Shown in pieces: positions 9,937-18,658 of a stretch of 37,716 bases of DNA. Every line of letters begins with the position of its first letter. Position 1 is the stretch's first letter. The DNA comes from Eubacteriales bacterium. GTDB lineage: Bacteria; Bacillota; Clostridia; Lachnospirales; Lachnospiraceae. Under the pieces are notes generated by a model that was given only the letters and a program-made list of their open reading frames with translations, was not told the DNA's origin and did no database searches. The translations under genes were made by a program, and so were the position numbers. Location: assembly GCA_030524175.1 (NCBI GenBank), contig JAUNHC010000047.1, positions 1 through 37,716 on the forward strand, written 5' to 3'.

Positions 9937-10590
9937 TCACAATGTATCCACATCTCTAAGTTCTGCCGCCTGCTCCACTGTAAGGACTGCCGTGTCGTTC
10001 CTGTGGGCGGTGATCACGTGCTTGCCCCCCACATCTCCTCTCAGCTCCATTAATTCCGGATAATATTTCCGTGAAAAAATGCAAGGATTTCCAAGCTTTC
10101 CTCCTGAAGACACACAGGCAATGCCTTTACCGGAATCAAGGTACAGACGCAGCAGCCCAAGTATTGTGGCACAGGTAAGCCAAGGCTGGTCGGAAACCGT
10201 AAAGAGACATGCATCTGCATTCCTGTTAGCTTTCAGACCTATCTGCAGCGAAGAGGAAATCCCCTCATCAGGATGAGGATTATACAAAACCTGGGCGCCT
10301 GCCTTTTGGGCAGCGTCTCCGATTTCCCGGTACTGTGTCACTACAGTCAGCTTTACGGCAGGCTGCTCTGTGAACGGCAGCTGCTGCCTTTCGGCCATAT
10401 CTCTGACCTCATGGACACAGAACTCTGGTGGCATATTTTCACATTCCGCCGGGAAGCATCTCTGTACCTCTTTAAGCTGCCCTAATATCCGGCTGTACAT
10501 AGGCTGCCCCTCTATTTTATACAGCAATTTATTTGAACCAAAACGGCGGCTGTTCCCAGCCGCCAGCATAATCATGGCAATCTCTTTCAT
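9937..10590 (-). CDS. mocA: YgfJ/MocA-type molybdenum cofactor nucleotidyltransferase
   Basis: A 217-residue MobA-like nucleotidyltransferase. The nucleotide-binding signature LAAGNSRRFGSNK is at residues 9-21, and the acidic SDQP metal-binding motif is mid-protein. Family knowledge: MocA transfers CMP to molybdopterin to form the cytosine dinucleotide cofactor, and the YgfJ branch (here slightly longer than E. coli MocA, about 192 residues) tracks with selenium-dependent molybdenum hydroxylases. The substrate (CTP or another nucleotide) is not decided by what I can read. The start follows AGGAGG with an 8-nt spacer and overlaps the yqeC stop by 4 bp (ATGA), implying coupled translation. It is the last gene of the operon and a terminator follows. 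Confidence 0.85.
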   Translation of the reverse strand: MKEIAMIMLAAGNSRRFGSNKLLYKIEGQPMYSRILGQLKEVQRCFPAECENMPPEFCVHEVRDMAERQQLPFTEQPAVKLTVVTQYREIGDAAQKAGAQVLYNPHPDEGISSSLQIGLKANRNADACLFTVSDQPWLTCATILGLLRLYLDSGKGIACVSSGGKLGNPCIFSRKYYPELMELRGDVGGKHVITAHRNDTAVLTVEQAAELRDVDTL

Positions 10591-11387
10591 TTTCCATCCT
10601 CCTTATGCCGGGTCATTCCCGACTCTGAACCTGCTTTCAGGCTTCCATAGGCAGCTACTTTATTCTGCTTCTGAAGGCCCCGCAGGATTTCCTCCGCAGG
10701 TTCTTTTCCCGGAAGAACATCCGCCTTGTTTAAATACACACGGTAAATACGGTCCTCAACATTCTTGCAAAGCCCGCAGATGGAAGATGCAATCTTCACC
10801 ACATCCTCCGGAGTCACCGGGGCATCCATTCCCTTCTGAAGAAGCTCTGCCGTACGCTCCACACGATGGGCAATCTGACGGATAGGCTTCCCAAGGCAGT
10901 CCAGTCCCACCACACTGATCACAAGTCCGGCACATTGGGGAATTACAGGCTCCCAATTCTCCGGCACCTTCAGAGGAAGCTGCCGGGAGCCATCTGCCTC
11001 GATGAGCATAACATCGCACAGACTTTCAAGCTCTCTCAGCCGATCCTCAGAAAGACCTGCCAGCTTCCCCGTGTTATTGTCAATCTCTGCTGCCACAGCA
11101 TATCCCTGTTCTGAAAGCAGTTTCTTCACAGTCTCCGGGTCCCCGCCCCTGGCAAAAGGATGCCGGGAAGGATACGCCATATGGGTAGTGGTGGTGATAA
11201 TAACCTTTTTCCCCAAATCCAGCAATTCCTGGTTCAGACGGTAGATAAGGCTTGTTTTGCCTCCCCCTCCTACCACGGCGATCACAGGGTAACGTTCTAC
11301 ATCAATGTCCAGCAGCTCCAAAAAATTCACAGGACTGTTCTTAGCATGATTATTGTTAGCAAGTTTATTGTTAACAGGATCATTCAT
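10587..11387 (-). CDS. yqeC: Selenium-dependent hydroxylase accessory protein YqeC
   Basis: A 266-residue cytoplasmic protein with a P-loop-like VVGGGGKTS at residues 38-46, followed by VIITTTTHM and later EADGSRQLPLK. These are hallmarks of the YqeC family, which co-occurs with selenium-dependent molybdenum hydroxylases; its biochemical role is unknown, probably a nucleotide-binding maturation factor. Residues 1-20 are a low-complexity Asn/Lys-rich extension before the fold, coded by near-repeated AACAATAA/CTTGCTAAC-like bases. It overlaps yqeB by 8 bp at its start and mocA by 4 bp at its end, so all three maturation genes are probably translated in sequence. ATG 11387 is preceded by GGAGTGAGG. 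Confidence 0.88.
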   Translation of the reverse strand: MNDPVNNKLANNNHAKNSPVNFLELLDIDVERYPVIAVVGGGGKTSLIYRLNQELLDLGKKVIITTTTHMAYPSRHPFARGGDPETVKKLLSEQGYAVAAEIDNNTGKLAGLSEDRLRELESLCDVMLIEADGSRQLPLKVPENWEPVIPQCAGLVISVVGLDCLGKPIRQIAHRVERTAELLQKGMDAPVTPEDVVKIASSICGLCKNVEDRIYRVYLNKADVLPGKEPAEEILRGLQKQNKVAAYGSLKAGSESGMTRHKEDGK

Positions 11388-12246
11388 GAGGCCTCACTCC
11401 TTCGGACAGTAGAATCTCCACTACGCTGCCTGCAATGCAGCGTGCCTTGTCAGAGATTGTATAACAGTTTTGTTTTTCTTCTTTTCTGGGGTCGATGTCG
11501 GCTATCTTCATTCCTTTCCACACCTCATACCCGTCCCGTATGATTCCCCTGAGCACACCGGAGATTGTAGCTTTCACAGGAGTTTCCCCTACATAGGCAA
11601 GAATCTGTCCCTGCTCCACAAGATCAGCAATCTCTGCCTTAACAGCGATGATTCCTTCTGCAGGAGAATGAATGACCCGTTCTCTGCTCACCCCGGCAAC
11701 CACACCGGGGATTCCTGTATTTGGCAGGGCAGTCCCTTCTGTGATGATCCTTCCAAGATTATGGCCCCGCATAGTCTCCACCACATAGTCCACATCATCC
11801 CCGGCCTCAAAGCCGGGGCCCAGGGCAATGGTCAAAGGTGCCATGGCTTTGTCGGTACCCAGGTTTCGCTTTGCCAGGATTGCATCGATCACTCCTTCCG
11901 GCTTCCATTCCCTCATGCACAAAGCCTCCGGGTCTGCCAGCAAGGGGATCTCCCCTGCTTCCCAAGCTTGACTGCATTCCTCAATACTGCTTATCCTTCG
12001 GGCAAGAACACCTTCCACAAAGGCTTCGCCGTCGTACACAGCCTCGCTGAAAGAAACCATCCTTCGGATAGAACTTGGCCTGCGGCTCTCCAGGATCAGG
12101 ACACGGTAGCCGCAGCGGTACAATCTGTGGATCACTCCGCTCGCCAGATCTCCGCCTCCCCGCACAACTATGCACCTTATATTCTTACGAGACAGTTCAG
12201 GCAGACCTGCCTGAACTGTCTCGTTTTTTCTATCTTTCATCGTCAT
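11380..12246 (-). CDS. yqeB: YqeB/EF2563-family selenium-dependent molybdenum hydroxylase system protein
   Basis: A 288-residue protein. After a 25-residue leader it carries VVRGGGDLASGVIHRLYRCG, then VDAILAKRNLGT, IALGPGFEAGDD and DPRKE, matching the C-terminal half of E. coli YqeB. The N-terminal XdhC-like domain of E. coli YqeB is absent, as in the short Firmicute forms. Role: maturation of selenium-containing molybdenum hydroxylases; mechanism unknown. The stop of xdhC overlaps the start by 4 bp (ATGA), and GGAG lies 11 nt upstream; an alternative ATG is at 12240. Codons 9-20 contain a perfect 15-bp inverted repeat, annotated separately, making this N-terminal extension odd. Confidence 0.85.
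   Translation of the reverse strand: MTMKDRKNETVQAGLPELSRKNIRCIVVRGGGDLASGVIHRLYRCGYRVLILESRRPSSIRRMVSFSEAVYDGEAFVEGVLARRISSIEECSQAWEAGEIPLLADPEALCMREWKPEGVIDAILAKRNLGTDKAMAPLTIALGPGFEAGDDVDYVVETMRGHNLGRIITEGTALPNTGIPGVVAGVSRERVIHSPAEGIIAVKAEIADLVEQGQILAYVGETPVKATISGVLRGIIRDGYEVWKGMKIADIDPRKEEKQNCYTISDKARCIAGSVVEILLSEGVRPHE
12189..12222 (+). terminator. Perfect 15-bp inverted repeat with plus-strand T-run, inside the 5' end of yqeB
   Basis: GAGACAGTTCAGGCA and TGCCTGAACTGTCTC flank a 4-bp spacer and are followed on the plus strand by GTTTTTTC. As read on the plus strand it has the form of an intrinsic terminator; on the sense (minus) strand it is a strong hairpin 25-58 nt into the yqeB coding region, with no T-run after it. 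It could block antisense transcription or slow yqeB translation. Confidence 0.6.
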
Positions 12247-12734
12247 TTTATATTTTTCTCCAACTGCTCGGCATTTACCTTTTCCACCGCATTCACAATA
12301 TTATGGTAGCCTGTACAGCGGCAGAGGTTTCCTGCCATATGCTTCTTGATAGCTTCCCGGGAGAGTTTTTCGCCGCGCTCCAGAAGCACAGTTGCGGACA
12401 TTACAAAGCCCGGAGTGCAGAAGCCGCACTGGATCGCTCCCTCTTCAATAAAAGCTTCCTGGATACGGGTAAGCTCACCGTTTTTTTCCAGGCCTTCCAG
12501 GGTGCGGATATTCTTTCCTTCAGCCCATACGGCCATGTAAATACAAGAGTCTATGGTCTCACCGTCCACTATGACAGTACAGGCGCCGCATTCACCTACC
12601 TCACAGCCCTTCTTTACTGATGTAAGGCCAAGACGGTTGCGCAGCATATCAAGAAGTGATTCCCTCACATCCACATACTCAGCCACTTCTTTTCCGTTTA
12701 CTGTACACTGCACTAAGCGCATATCTTTCTTCAT
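12243..12734 (-). CDS. xdhC: Xanthine dehydrogenase iron-sulfur subunit XdhC
   Basis: A 163-residue small subunit of a three-part molybdenum hydroxylase, holding two [2Fe-2S] clusters. The plant-type cluster is bound by C44, C49, C52 and C64 (CEVGECGAC), and the second by C103, C106, C138 and C140 (CGFC...CRC). All eight cysteines are present and the length matches E. coli XdhC (159). It passes electrons from the Mo centre to the FAD subunit. AGGAGGTG precedes ATG 12734, which overlaps the xdhB stop by 4 bp, so the two are translationally coupled. The yqeB gene overlaps its end in the same way. Not to be confused with the unrelated XdhC cofactor-inserting chaperone. Confidence 0.93.
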   Translation of the reverse strand: MKKDMRLVQCTVNGKEVAEYVDVRESLLDMLRNRLGLTSVKKGCEVGECGACTVIVDGETIDSCIYMAVWAEGKNIRTLEGLEKNGELTRIQEAFIEEGAIQCGFCTPGFVMSATVLLERGEKLSREAIKKHMAGNLCRCTGYHNIVNAVEKVNAEQLEKNIK

Positions 12735-13615
12735 GACTGGTCACCTCCTGCTGATTCTACGGTACACTGGAGAGCACGTCTGGCAATTTCACCGCCGATC
12801 TGGAGACGGAACTCTCTGGAAGCCCTCCAGGAATCACGGGGATTGATCTCCCTGCGTACCAGTTCCTCTGTCCTTCGATACAATTCTTCCCCGATCTCCA
12901 TTCCCTTCAGTGCTGTCTCTGTCTCCTCACAGCGGTAAGGCACAGGAGCCGCAACTCCGAAGGTGATACGCACATCCTCCAGTATATTGTCCTCAGTATT
13001 CACACGGCTTACCACACTGCAGCTTAAGGTTGCAATATCCATGGCATTGCGCATGGAATATTTAATATAATGACCACGGTAGCCCTGATATTCCCTGGCT
13101 GGTATCACTATATGGGTGAGCACGTCACCCTGATGCAGATCCACCCGGCCCGGTCCAAGGTAGAAATCCTTCACAGGAACCATACGGCCGCCGCTTCCGT
13201 CAGCAATACGAAGCATTGCATTTAAAGAAAAAACAGTGGGCGCACTGTCCGCACTGACAGCGCCGTTACAGATATTTCCTCCGATGGTCCCGATGTTACG
13301 TACCTGGGGACCGCCCACCTGATCCACTGCCTCCCCGAGAACAGGAATATATTCCCTGATCACCGGATCTGCAGTAATATGGGAGAAGGTGGTGCCTGCC
13401 CCAATATAAATATCCCCCGAATCCATCAATGTCACTCCCTGAATTTCCTTGATATCCCGAATACATACAAGGGAGCTTCCTGCCAGCCTGCCTTCCCGTA
13501 TTTTAATGAGCACATCACTTCCTCCTGAGATGATACGTGCCTCAGGATGTTCTTTCAGAAGCTCCACAGCCTCTGCAATGGTACCGGCATTGTAATAATT
13601 CTCTATATCATACAT
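12731..13615 (-). CDS. xdhB: Xanthine dehydrogenase FAD-binding subunit XdhB
   Basis: A 294-residue CO-dehydrogenase-flavoprotein-type subunit, the same length as E. coli XdhB (292). FAD-contact motifs are visible: IISGGSDVLIKI near residue 30 and NIGTIGGNICNGAVSADS near 110. The C-terminal third is the all-alpha/beta cap domain. It carries electrons from the iron-sulfur clusters to NAD+ or another acceptor. It sits between xdhA (16-bp gap) and xdhC (4-bp overlap). It is the only FAD subunit in the window although two Mo subunits are present, so it may serve both. Confidence 0.93.
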   Translation of the reverse strand: MYDIENYYNAGTIAEAVELLKEHPEARIISGGSDVLIKIREGRLAGSSLVCIRDIKEIQGVTLMDSGDIYIGAGTTFSHITADPVIREYIPVLGEAVDQVGGPQVRNIGTIGGNICNGAVSADSAPTVFSLNAMLRIADGSGGRMVPVKDFYLGPGRVDLHQGDVLTHIVIPAREYQGYRGHYIKYSMRNAMDIATLSCSVVSRVNTEDNILEDVRITFGVAAPVPYRCEETETALKGMEIGEELYRRTEELVRREINPRDSWRASREFRLQIGGEIARRALQCTVESAGGDQS

Positions 13616-13631
13616 AAATACGTCCCCCTCT

Positions 13632-15905
13632 CTAAATCAGCCCGGCCCGTTTGAAGCCGTCGATCAGCCTCTGGGGTGTCAGCGGGTTTTCATTGAAAGC
13701 CACACCTGTGGCATGAAGGACTGCATTCCGGATAGCCGGAGCGCCCGGAATCGCAGGCGGTTCACCTAATGCCTTATTTCCGTAAGGTCCCTTGGGATCC
13801 TCCAGTTCCACGAAGTCTGCCTTCAGATCAGGCGTATCCATAGTGGTCATCATCTTATAATCCAGCAAAGTACCATTAAGAGGACGGCCTGTCTTCTCGT
13901 CCAGAATAAGCTGTTCACTCAGCCCGTACCCCATACCCATGGACATTCCTCCGTGTACCTGCATCTCTGCAAGCTGTGGATTCAGTAATCTTCCGCTGTC
14001 ATGGACATTGACAATATCCAGGATTTTAATCTTTCCAAGCTTCAGATCCACCTCTACCTCTACAAAACAGCAGCCGGTGGCAATGGTGTTTTTCTTTACC
14101 TGAGTGGAGGTCTCCGCTGTGATGACAGACGAATTTGTCAGGCTGTAATAGCTCTCCAGTGCCAGCTTCTCCAGGGAGATCAGATGGTCTTCCCCTGCGA
14201 AGATCCAGCCTTCATCCAGTGTCAGTTCTCTTGTCTCTTCCGGAACAAGCACTTTTGCGTAATCCAGGATCTTTTTCTTAAGAAGCTCTGCACATTCCTT
14301 CACCGCTGTACCCGTCACAAAGGACTGACGGGATGCGTAGGCACCTGTGTCAAAAGGAGTCACATCTGTATCCTGCACTGTCTGGATATGTATATCGGAA
14401 ATATCAAGATTCAGTGTCTCTGCTGCCATCTGTGAGAACACAGTGTCTGCTCCCTGACCGATTTCTGTTGCTCCGATCTGAAGCTGCACACTGCCGTCCT
14501 GGTTCAGGCTCATCCTCGCCCCTGCAATTTCCAGAGAAATGGGCCACACACCTGTTTTATAGGAAAACAGGGACATGCCTACTCCCCGTCGGATATCACC
14601 TGTCTGCTCTGCGTATTCCTTCCGCTTCTCATCCCAGTGAATATACTCTGCTCCTTTATCCAGGCAGGCAAAGATACCATTGGTATTGGCGGCGATGGGC
14701 TTCAGGTAAGCATCCTCATAATAACCCTGGATCAGGTTCTTTCTGCGGAATTCAAGGGGATCCATGCCGATCTCCGCGGCAATATCATCCATAAAGCACT
14801 CTATGGCAAAAGCAGCCTGGGGAATCCCATATGCACGCATGGCTCCTGCTACAGGCGCATTGGTATAAACAGTGTACGCTTCTCCCTTGATGTTAGGGCA
14901 TGCGTACTGAAGCCTCCAGGCAGTAAGCCCGTTGGCAGCTATTGCATGACCGTGGGAGGCATAGGCTCCCTGGTTGGAAATTGCCAGCATATCCTTGGCC
15001 ATAAGATGCCCCTCTGCGTCCACACCTGCCTGCAGATCATACTCGATAGAATGGCGGGTTCTTGTATTACAGAAGGTTTCCTCACGGCTCACATCCAGCT
15101 TCACCACTCTTCCGCCCACCTGCATGGAGAGGAACGCATTGAGAGGCTCATACAGTACATCCTGTTTATTTCCGAAGCCTCCGCCGATATAGGGCTTGAT
15201 CACCCGCACCTGGCCCCAGGGGATTCCCAAAGCCTGGCCTACGACTCTGCGGACAATGTGAGGAATCTGGGTGGAAGTGACAATTACGATCCTGCCTTTA
15301 TCCATGTAAGCATAAGAGATGGGATTCTCTATATGACAGTGCTGTACAATAGGAGTTTTATAGCTTCTCTTTATGACTGCGGCAGAATCCTTCAAACCCT
15401 GTTCCACATTCCCGATGAAGAAATTAGAGCGGGCCAGTACATTGTCCTTCTTGTCAAGATGGATAGGAGGACGGCTTCCCCACATGGACTTTCTCGGGTG
15501 GATCTCCACCGGATACTCCTCATACTCCACCTTGATCAGTCTTAAAGCCCGGGACGCTGTGACTTCGTCTTCAGCAACCACAGCCGCAATATCATCGCCG
15601 TAATAGCGCACTCTTCCCGTAAGGATGTTGCGGTCTGCAATATCCTGATGCGCCAATTCCACTGACCAGGGGTGTCCCGGGGTGGGGTAACAATGATTCG
15701 GTACGTCTTTAAAAGTCACAACTTTTACTACGCCGTCCAAGGCTTCTGCTTCGCTGGTATCAATGGATTTTACAATTCCGTTGCCGATAGCAGCGTGATA
15801 TACCTTTGCGATGAGACACTTGTTCAGAATCATATCGTCCGTAAATTTCGCACGTCCGGTGACCTTCTCATAAGCGTCTACTCTTGGAACACTCTTTCCA
15901 ATCAT
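13632..15905 (-). CDS. xdhA: Xanthine dehydrogenase molybdenum-binding subunit XdhA
   Basis: A 757-residue large subunit that binds molybdopterin and the purine, very close to E. coli XdhA throughout (for example STQIPHIVRRVVGQAL and GGGFGNKQDVL near residue 241). The catalytic Glu is in ALGEPPAIP at about residue 715, and ATEIGQGADTVFSQM marks a Mo-cofactor loop. Start choice: the ATG at 15905 has AGAAGG 8 nt upstream; the in-frame GTG at 15914 overlaps that site and is rejected. It heads xdhA-xdhB-xdhC-yqeB-yqeC-mocA. With YqeB/YqeC/YgfJ next to it, the Mo probably carries a selenium-containing ligand; this is inferred, since no residue shows it. The substrate is probably xanthine or hypoxanthine, but other N-heterocycles cannot be excluded. 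Confidence 0.92.
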   Translation of the reverse strand: MIGKSVPRVDAYEKVTGRAKFTDDMILNKCLIAKVYHAAIGNGIVKSIDTSEAEALDGVVKVVTFKDVPNHCYPTPGHPWSVELAHQDIADRNILTGRVRYYGDDIAAVVAEDEVTASRALRLIKVEYEEYPVEIHPRKSMWGSRPPIHLDKKDNVLARSNFFIGNVEQGLKDSAAVIKRSYKTPIVQHCHIENPISYAYMDKGRIVIVTSTQIPHIVRRVVGQALGIPWGQVRVIKPYIGGGFGNKQDVLYEPLNAFLSMQVGGRVVKLDVSREETFCNTRTRHSIEYDLQAGVDAEGHLMAKDMLAISNQGAYASHGHAIAANGLTAWRLQYACPNIKGEAYTVYTNAPVAGAMRAYGIPQAAFAIECFMDDIAAEIGMDPLEFRRKNLIQGYYEDAYLKPIAANTNGIFACLDKGAEYIHWDEKRKEYAEQTGDIRRGVGMSLFSYKTGVWPISLEIAGARMSLNQDGSVQLQIGATEIGQGADTVFSQMAAETLNLDISDIHIQTVQDTDVTPFDTGAYASRQSFVTGTAVKECAELLKKKILDYAKVLVPEETRELTLDEGWIFAGEDHLISLEKLALESYYSLTNSSVITAETSTQVKKNTIATGCCFVEVEVDLKLGKIKILDIVNVHDSGRLLNPQLAEMQVHGGMSMGMGYGLSEQLILDEKTGRPLNGTLLDYKMMTTMDTPDLKADFVELEDPKGPYGNKALGEPPAIPGAPAIRNAVLHATGVAFNENPLTPQRLIDGFKRAGLI

Positions 15906-15980
15906 ATGTTTCACCTTCTTTACTTAATAATTTGCAGAAATCACGTTACAGCTCAGGGATACAGGGAAATTCCTATATCA

Positions 15981-16038
15981 CAAAAAGCCGGACAAATCCT
16001 AAGGAATCTTGTGTTCCCCTCAGGACTTATGTCCGGCT
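15981..16038 (-). terminator. Long hairpin terminator/attenuator between the fused XDH gene and xdhA
   Basis: On the minus strand AGCCGGACA (16038-16030) pairs with TGTCCGGCT (15994-15986), and the stem continues through AAGTCCTGAGG against CCTTAGGATTT with G-U wobbles. TTTTTG follows. It is either the terminator of the fused-XDH transcript or an attenuator before xdhA. A second hairpin (8 bp, GATATAGG/CCTGTATC, 15958-15979) lies just downstream in the xdhA leader. Confidence 0.65.
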
Positions 16039-16085
16039 CCGAACCATGCTACTTTCTTATTGCATTCCTGAAAAAACCATACTCT

Positions 16086-18638
16086 TTATTTCTTAGAATA
16101 AGGAGTATCCGTAACCGGCAGGGAGGTTCTGAATTTCCCGTCCAGCTTGTAATATGCCCCTGCGATGGCAGGCGCTGTGGGAATGGAAGTGATTTCTCCG
16201 ATACCGATGGCTCCGCAGGCTACCTGCAGCCCTTCCTTCTCCACAATAATGCTCTCTACATCAGGAATTTTGTTTGCTTTTGGTAACCCTAGTGTACCAT
16301 ATTTTGCAGTAGGTTTGCAATCCGAAATTGGATATTTTTCTGTGAGTGCAAAGCCGTAAGACATGATGACTCCGCCCTCGATCTGACCCTCCACAGACAA
16401 TGGATTCACAGCCTTTCCCACATCATGGGCAGCGGCTATTTTTGCCACTGTACCATCCTCATTGAGAACACATACCTGTGTAGCATAACCATAAGCCACA
16501 TGGGATACTGGATTCTTCACATCTGAACCCATGGCATCGGTTTTTGCCAAATATTCACCCAGATATTCTCTTCCCTCAAGTTCCTTAAGGGTATGTCCTT
16601 CCAGGTCTTTTTTCAGTTTCTCACAGGCTCTTCTTGTTGCCTCTCCTGTCACCAGAGTCTGCCGGGAACCTGAGGTGGTTCCGGAATCCGGGGCATCATA
16701 AGTATTGGAGGCATCATAATAAATCTCTTCTCTTTTCAGGTCAAGCTGTTCTGCCACAAGCTGTACCAGTACAGTTCCAAGGCCCTGGCCGATACAGGAG
16801 GCTCCGGCATGGATCTCCACTCTGCCGTCCTTCACATAGAGACGGCTTCTTCCCCAGTCAGGAAGTCCCACCCCTACACCTGCATTCTTCATGGCACAGG
16901 CAATACCTGTATATGGATTACTCTCGTATATCTCCTTCACTGCCTCCAGGGTTTCTACAAGTCCTGTGGACTCATCCACAAGCTGCCCGTTGGGAAGCTC
17001 CTGGCCCGGACGTATGGCATTTCGGCAGCGGATTTCCCATGGGGAAATTCCAATCTCTCCTGCCATCTTAGTAAGAAGCATCTCAATGCCAAAGCAAGTC
17101 TGGGTCACACCAAACCCCCGGAATGCACCAGCAGGCGGGTTGTTGGTATAAAATGCTTTTCCGTCAATATCGAAATTCTGGTAGTTATAGGGTCCTGATG
17201 CATGAGTACATGCTCTTTGGAGCACTGGTCCCCCAAGGGAAGCATAAGCCCCTGTATCAGCGATGACCGTTGCCTTTACTCCCTGGATCATACCGTTCTC
17301 ATCACAGCCAAGGGTAAATTCCATATCCATAGGATGACGCTTAGGATGGATGAGGATACTCTCCGCCCTGGTAAGCTTAACCTTCACAGGCCGTTTTGTA
17401 AGATAGGCGATCATGGCTGCATGGTGCTGGACAGTAACGTCCTCCTTGCCTCCGAAGCCGCCGCCCACAAGCTTGTTGCGTACCTTGACTTTTTCTGCGG
17501 GAAGGCCCAGTAGCAGCATACATTCATGCTGGGTGTCATAAACTCCCTGGTCTGTGGAATAGATCAATACGCCATCCTCTCCGTCCGGCATGGCAACTGC
17601 ACATTCCGGTTCCAGAAACGCGTGCTCTGTCCAGGGTGTCTGGAATTTCTCGGTGAGTACATGCTTTGCCTTTTGGATCGCACTGTCTGCATCCCCCCTG
17701 TGCACATGCCAGTGGGCCAGCAGATTTCCGTCCCCGTGTACCTTCGGCGCATCCTCTTTCATAGCCTCATAAGGATTTCTCACCATTTCCAGTTCTTCAT
17801 ATTCCACTTCAATAAGTTTCTTGGCTTCTTCTACGATCTCCAGTGTTTCTCCTGCCACAAGCGCTACTGCATCCCCAAGGTAGTGGGTTATTTTACCTAC
17901 GGGGATCAATGCGTCCCAATCCTGTTTCAGATGACCAACCTTAACATTCCCCGGGATATCCTGGGCAGTATACACTGCCACCACGCCCGGAAGGGCTTTG
18001 GCTTTTTCCGTATGGATGGCTTTTACCAAGGCACGGGGATATGCGGAGCGCAGAGCGCTTCCGTATATCATGCCCTCCACTTCCATATCATCGGGATATT
18101 CGCCTGTTCCCAGAACCTTCTCACGTACATCCACACGAGGTACTCGTTCTCCCAGTTTCCAGGTATACTCCTTTTCTTTTGGAAGACCTTCTCTCTTATA
18201 TTTAGCTGCCAGAAGAATGCCGTCTATGATCTTCTTGTATCCTGTACAGCGGCAGATATTGTTCTTAATGGCGTCTGCTGCCTCAGCCCTGGTAGGCTGT
18301 GGATTTTTGTCTATAAGGCCTTTGGCACTGATCACCATGCCCGGTATACAGAAGCCGCACTGTACAGCCCCTGCCTCACCGAAGGCACGGACAAAAATTT
18401 CCCTCTCCTCTTCCTCAAATCCTTCTATGGTGAGGATATGTTTGCCTTCCAGTTTGGAAAGCTTCGGCACACAGGCCTTGGTGGCCTTTCCGTCTATGAG
18501 CACATGGCAGGTCCCGCAGGCACCTTCACTGCACCCGTCCTTCACGGATTTAAGTTTGCACACATTTCTGAGGAAGGGAAGAAGCTTCATATCTTTCTCT
18601 TCGTGATATTCTTTTCCATTAACGTAAAAACTGAACAT
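16086..18638 (-). CDS. Selenium-dependent xanthine dehydrogenase, fused Fe-S and Mo domains
   Basis: An 850-residue fusion. Residues 1-160 carry two [2Fe-2S] sites (C36, C41, C44, C56; C94, C97, C129, C131). From about 165 (KLGERVPRVD) it is a molybdopterin-binding subunit with VGGGFGGKEDVTVQHHAA, NPPAGAFRGFGV, GASCIGQG and GIGEITSIPTAP, the last holding the expected catalytic Glu. The length and layout match the family whose Enterococcus faecalis member was shown to need selenium and molybdenum for xanthine dehydrogenase activity. No FAD domain is fused, so it needs a separate flavoprotein, probably XdhB. GGAGGG lies 7 nt before the ATG. A structured leader precedes it and a long terminator-like hairpin follows. 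There is no in-frame TGA, so selenium would enter through the cofactor rather than selenocysteine. Confidence 0.88.
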   Translation of the reverse strand: MFSFYVNGKEYHEEKDMKLLPFLRNVCKLKSVKDGCSEGACGTCHVLIDGKATKACVPKLSKLEGKHILTIEGFEEEEREIFVRAFGEAGAVQCGFCIPGMVISAKGLIDKNPQPTRAEAADAIKNNICRCTGYKKIIDGILLAAKYKREGLPKEKEYTWKLGERVPRVDVREKVLGTGEYPDDMEVEGMIYGSALRSAYPRALVKAIHTEKAKALPGVVAVYTAQDIPGNVKVGHLKQDWDALIPVGKITHYLGDAVALVAGETLEIVEEAKKLIEVEYEELEMVRNPYEAMKEDAPKVHGDGNLLAHWHVHRGDADSAIQKAKHVLTEKFQTPWTEHAFLEPECAVAMPDGEDGVLIYSTDQGVYDTQHECMLLLGLPAEKVKVRNKLVGGGFGGKEDVTVQHHAAMIAYLTKRPVKVKLTRAESILIHPKRHPMDMEFTLGCDENGMIQGVKATVIADTGAYASLGGPVLQRACTHASGPYNYQNFDIDGKAFYTNNPPAGAFRGFGVTQTCFGIEMLLTKMAGEIGISPWEIRCRNAIRPGQELPNGQLVDESTGLVETLEAVKEIYESNPYTGIACAMKNAGVGVGLPDWGRSRLYVKDGRVEIHAGASCIGQGLGTVLVQLVAEQLDLKREEIYYDASNTYDAPDSGTTSGSRQTLVTGEATRRACEKLKKDLEGHTLKELEGREYLGEYLAKTDAMGSDVKNPVSHVAYGYATQVCVLNEDGTVAKIAAAHDVGKAVNPLSVEGQIEGGVIMSYGFALTEKYPISDCKPTAKYGTLGLPKANKIPDVESIIVEKEGLQVACGAIGIGEITSIPTAPAIAGAYYKLDGKFRTSLPVTDTPYSKK

Positions 18639-18658
18639 AGGCTCCCTCCATTTTGGAA

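Noticed and set aside
9331-10053. A 240-codon plus-strand open frame across the adhesin start and the ygfJ/mocA end
   Set aside because: It crosses a terminator, a promoter and two genes on the other strand, with no ribosome site or family motif.
15905-15914. GTG at 15914 as the xdhA start
   Set aside because: It overlaps the AGAAGG ribosome site that is ideally spaced for the ATG at 15905, and the homologous sequence begins at that ATG.
13632-18638. Selenocysteine in the molybdenum hydroxylases
   Set aside because: Neither frame contains an in-frame TGA; selenium in this enzyme class is part of the cofactor.
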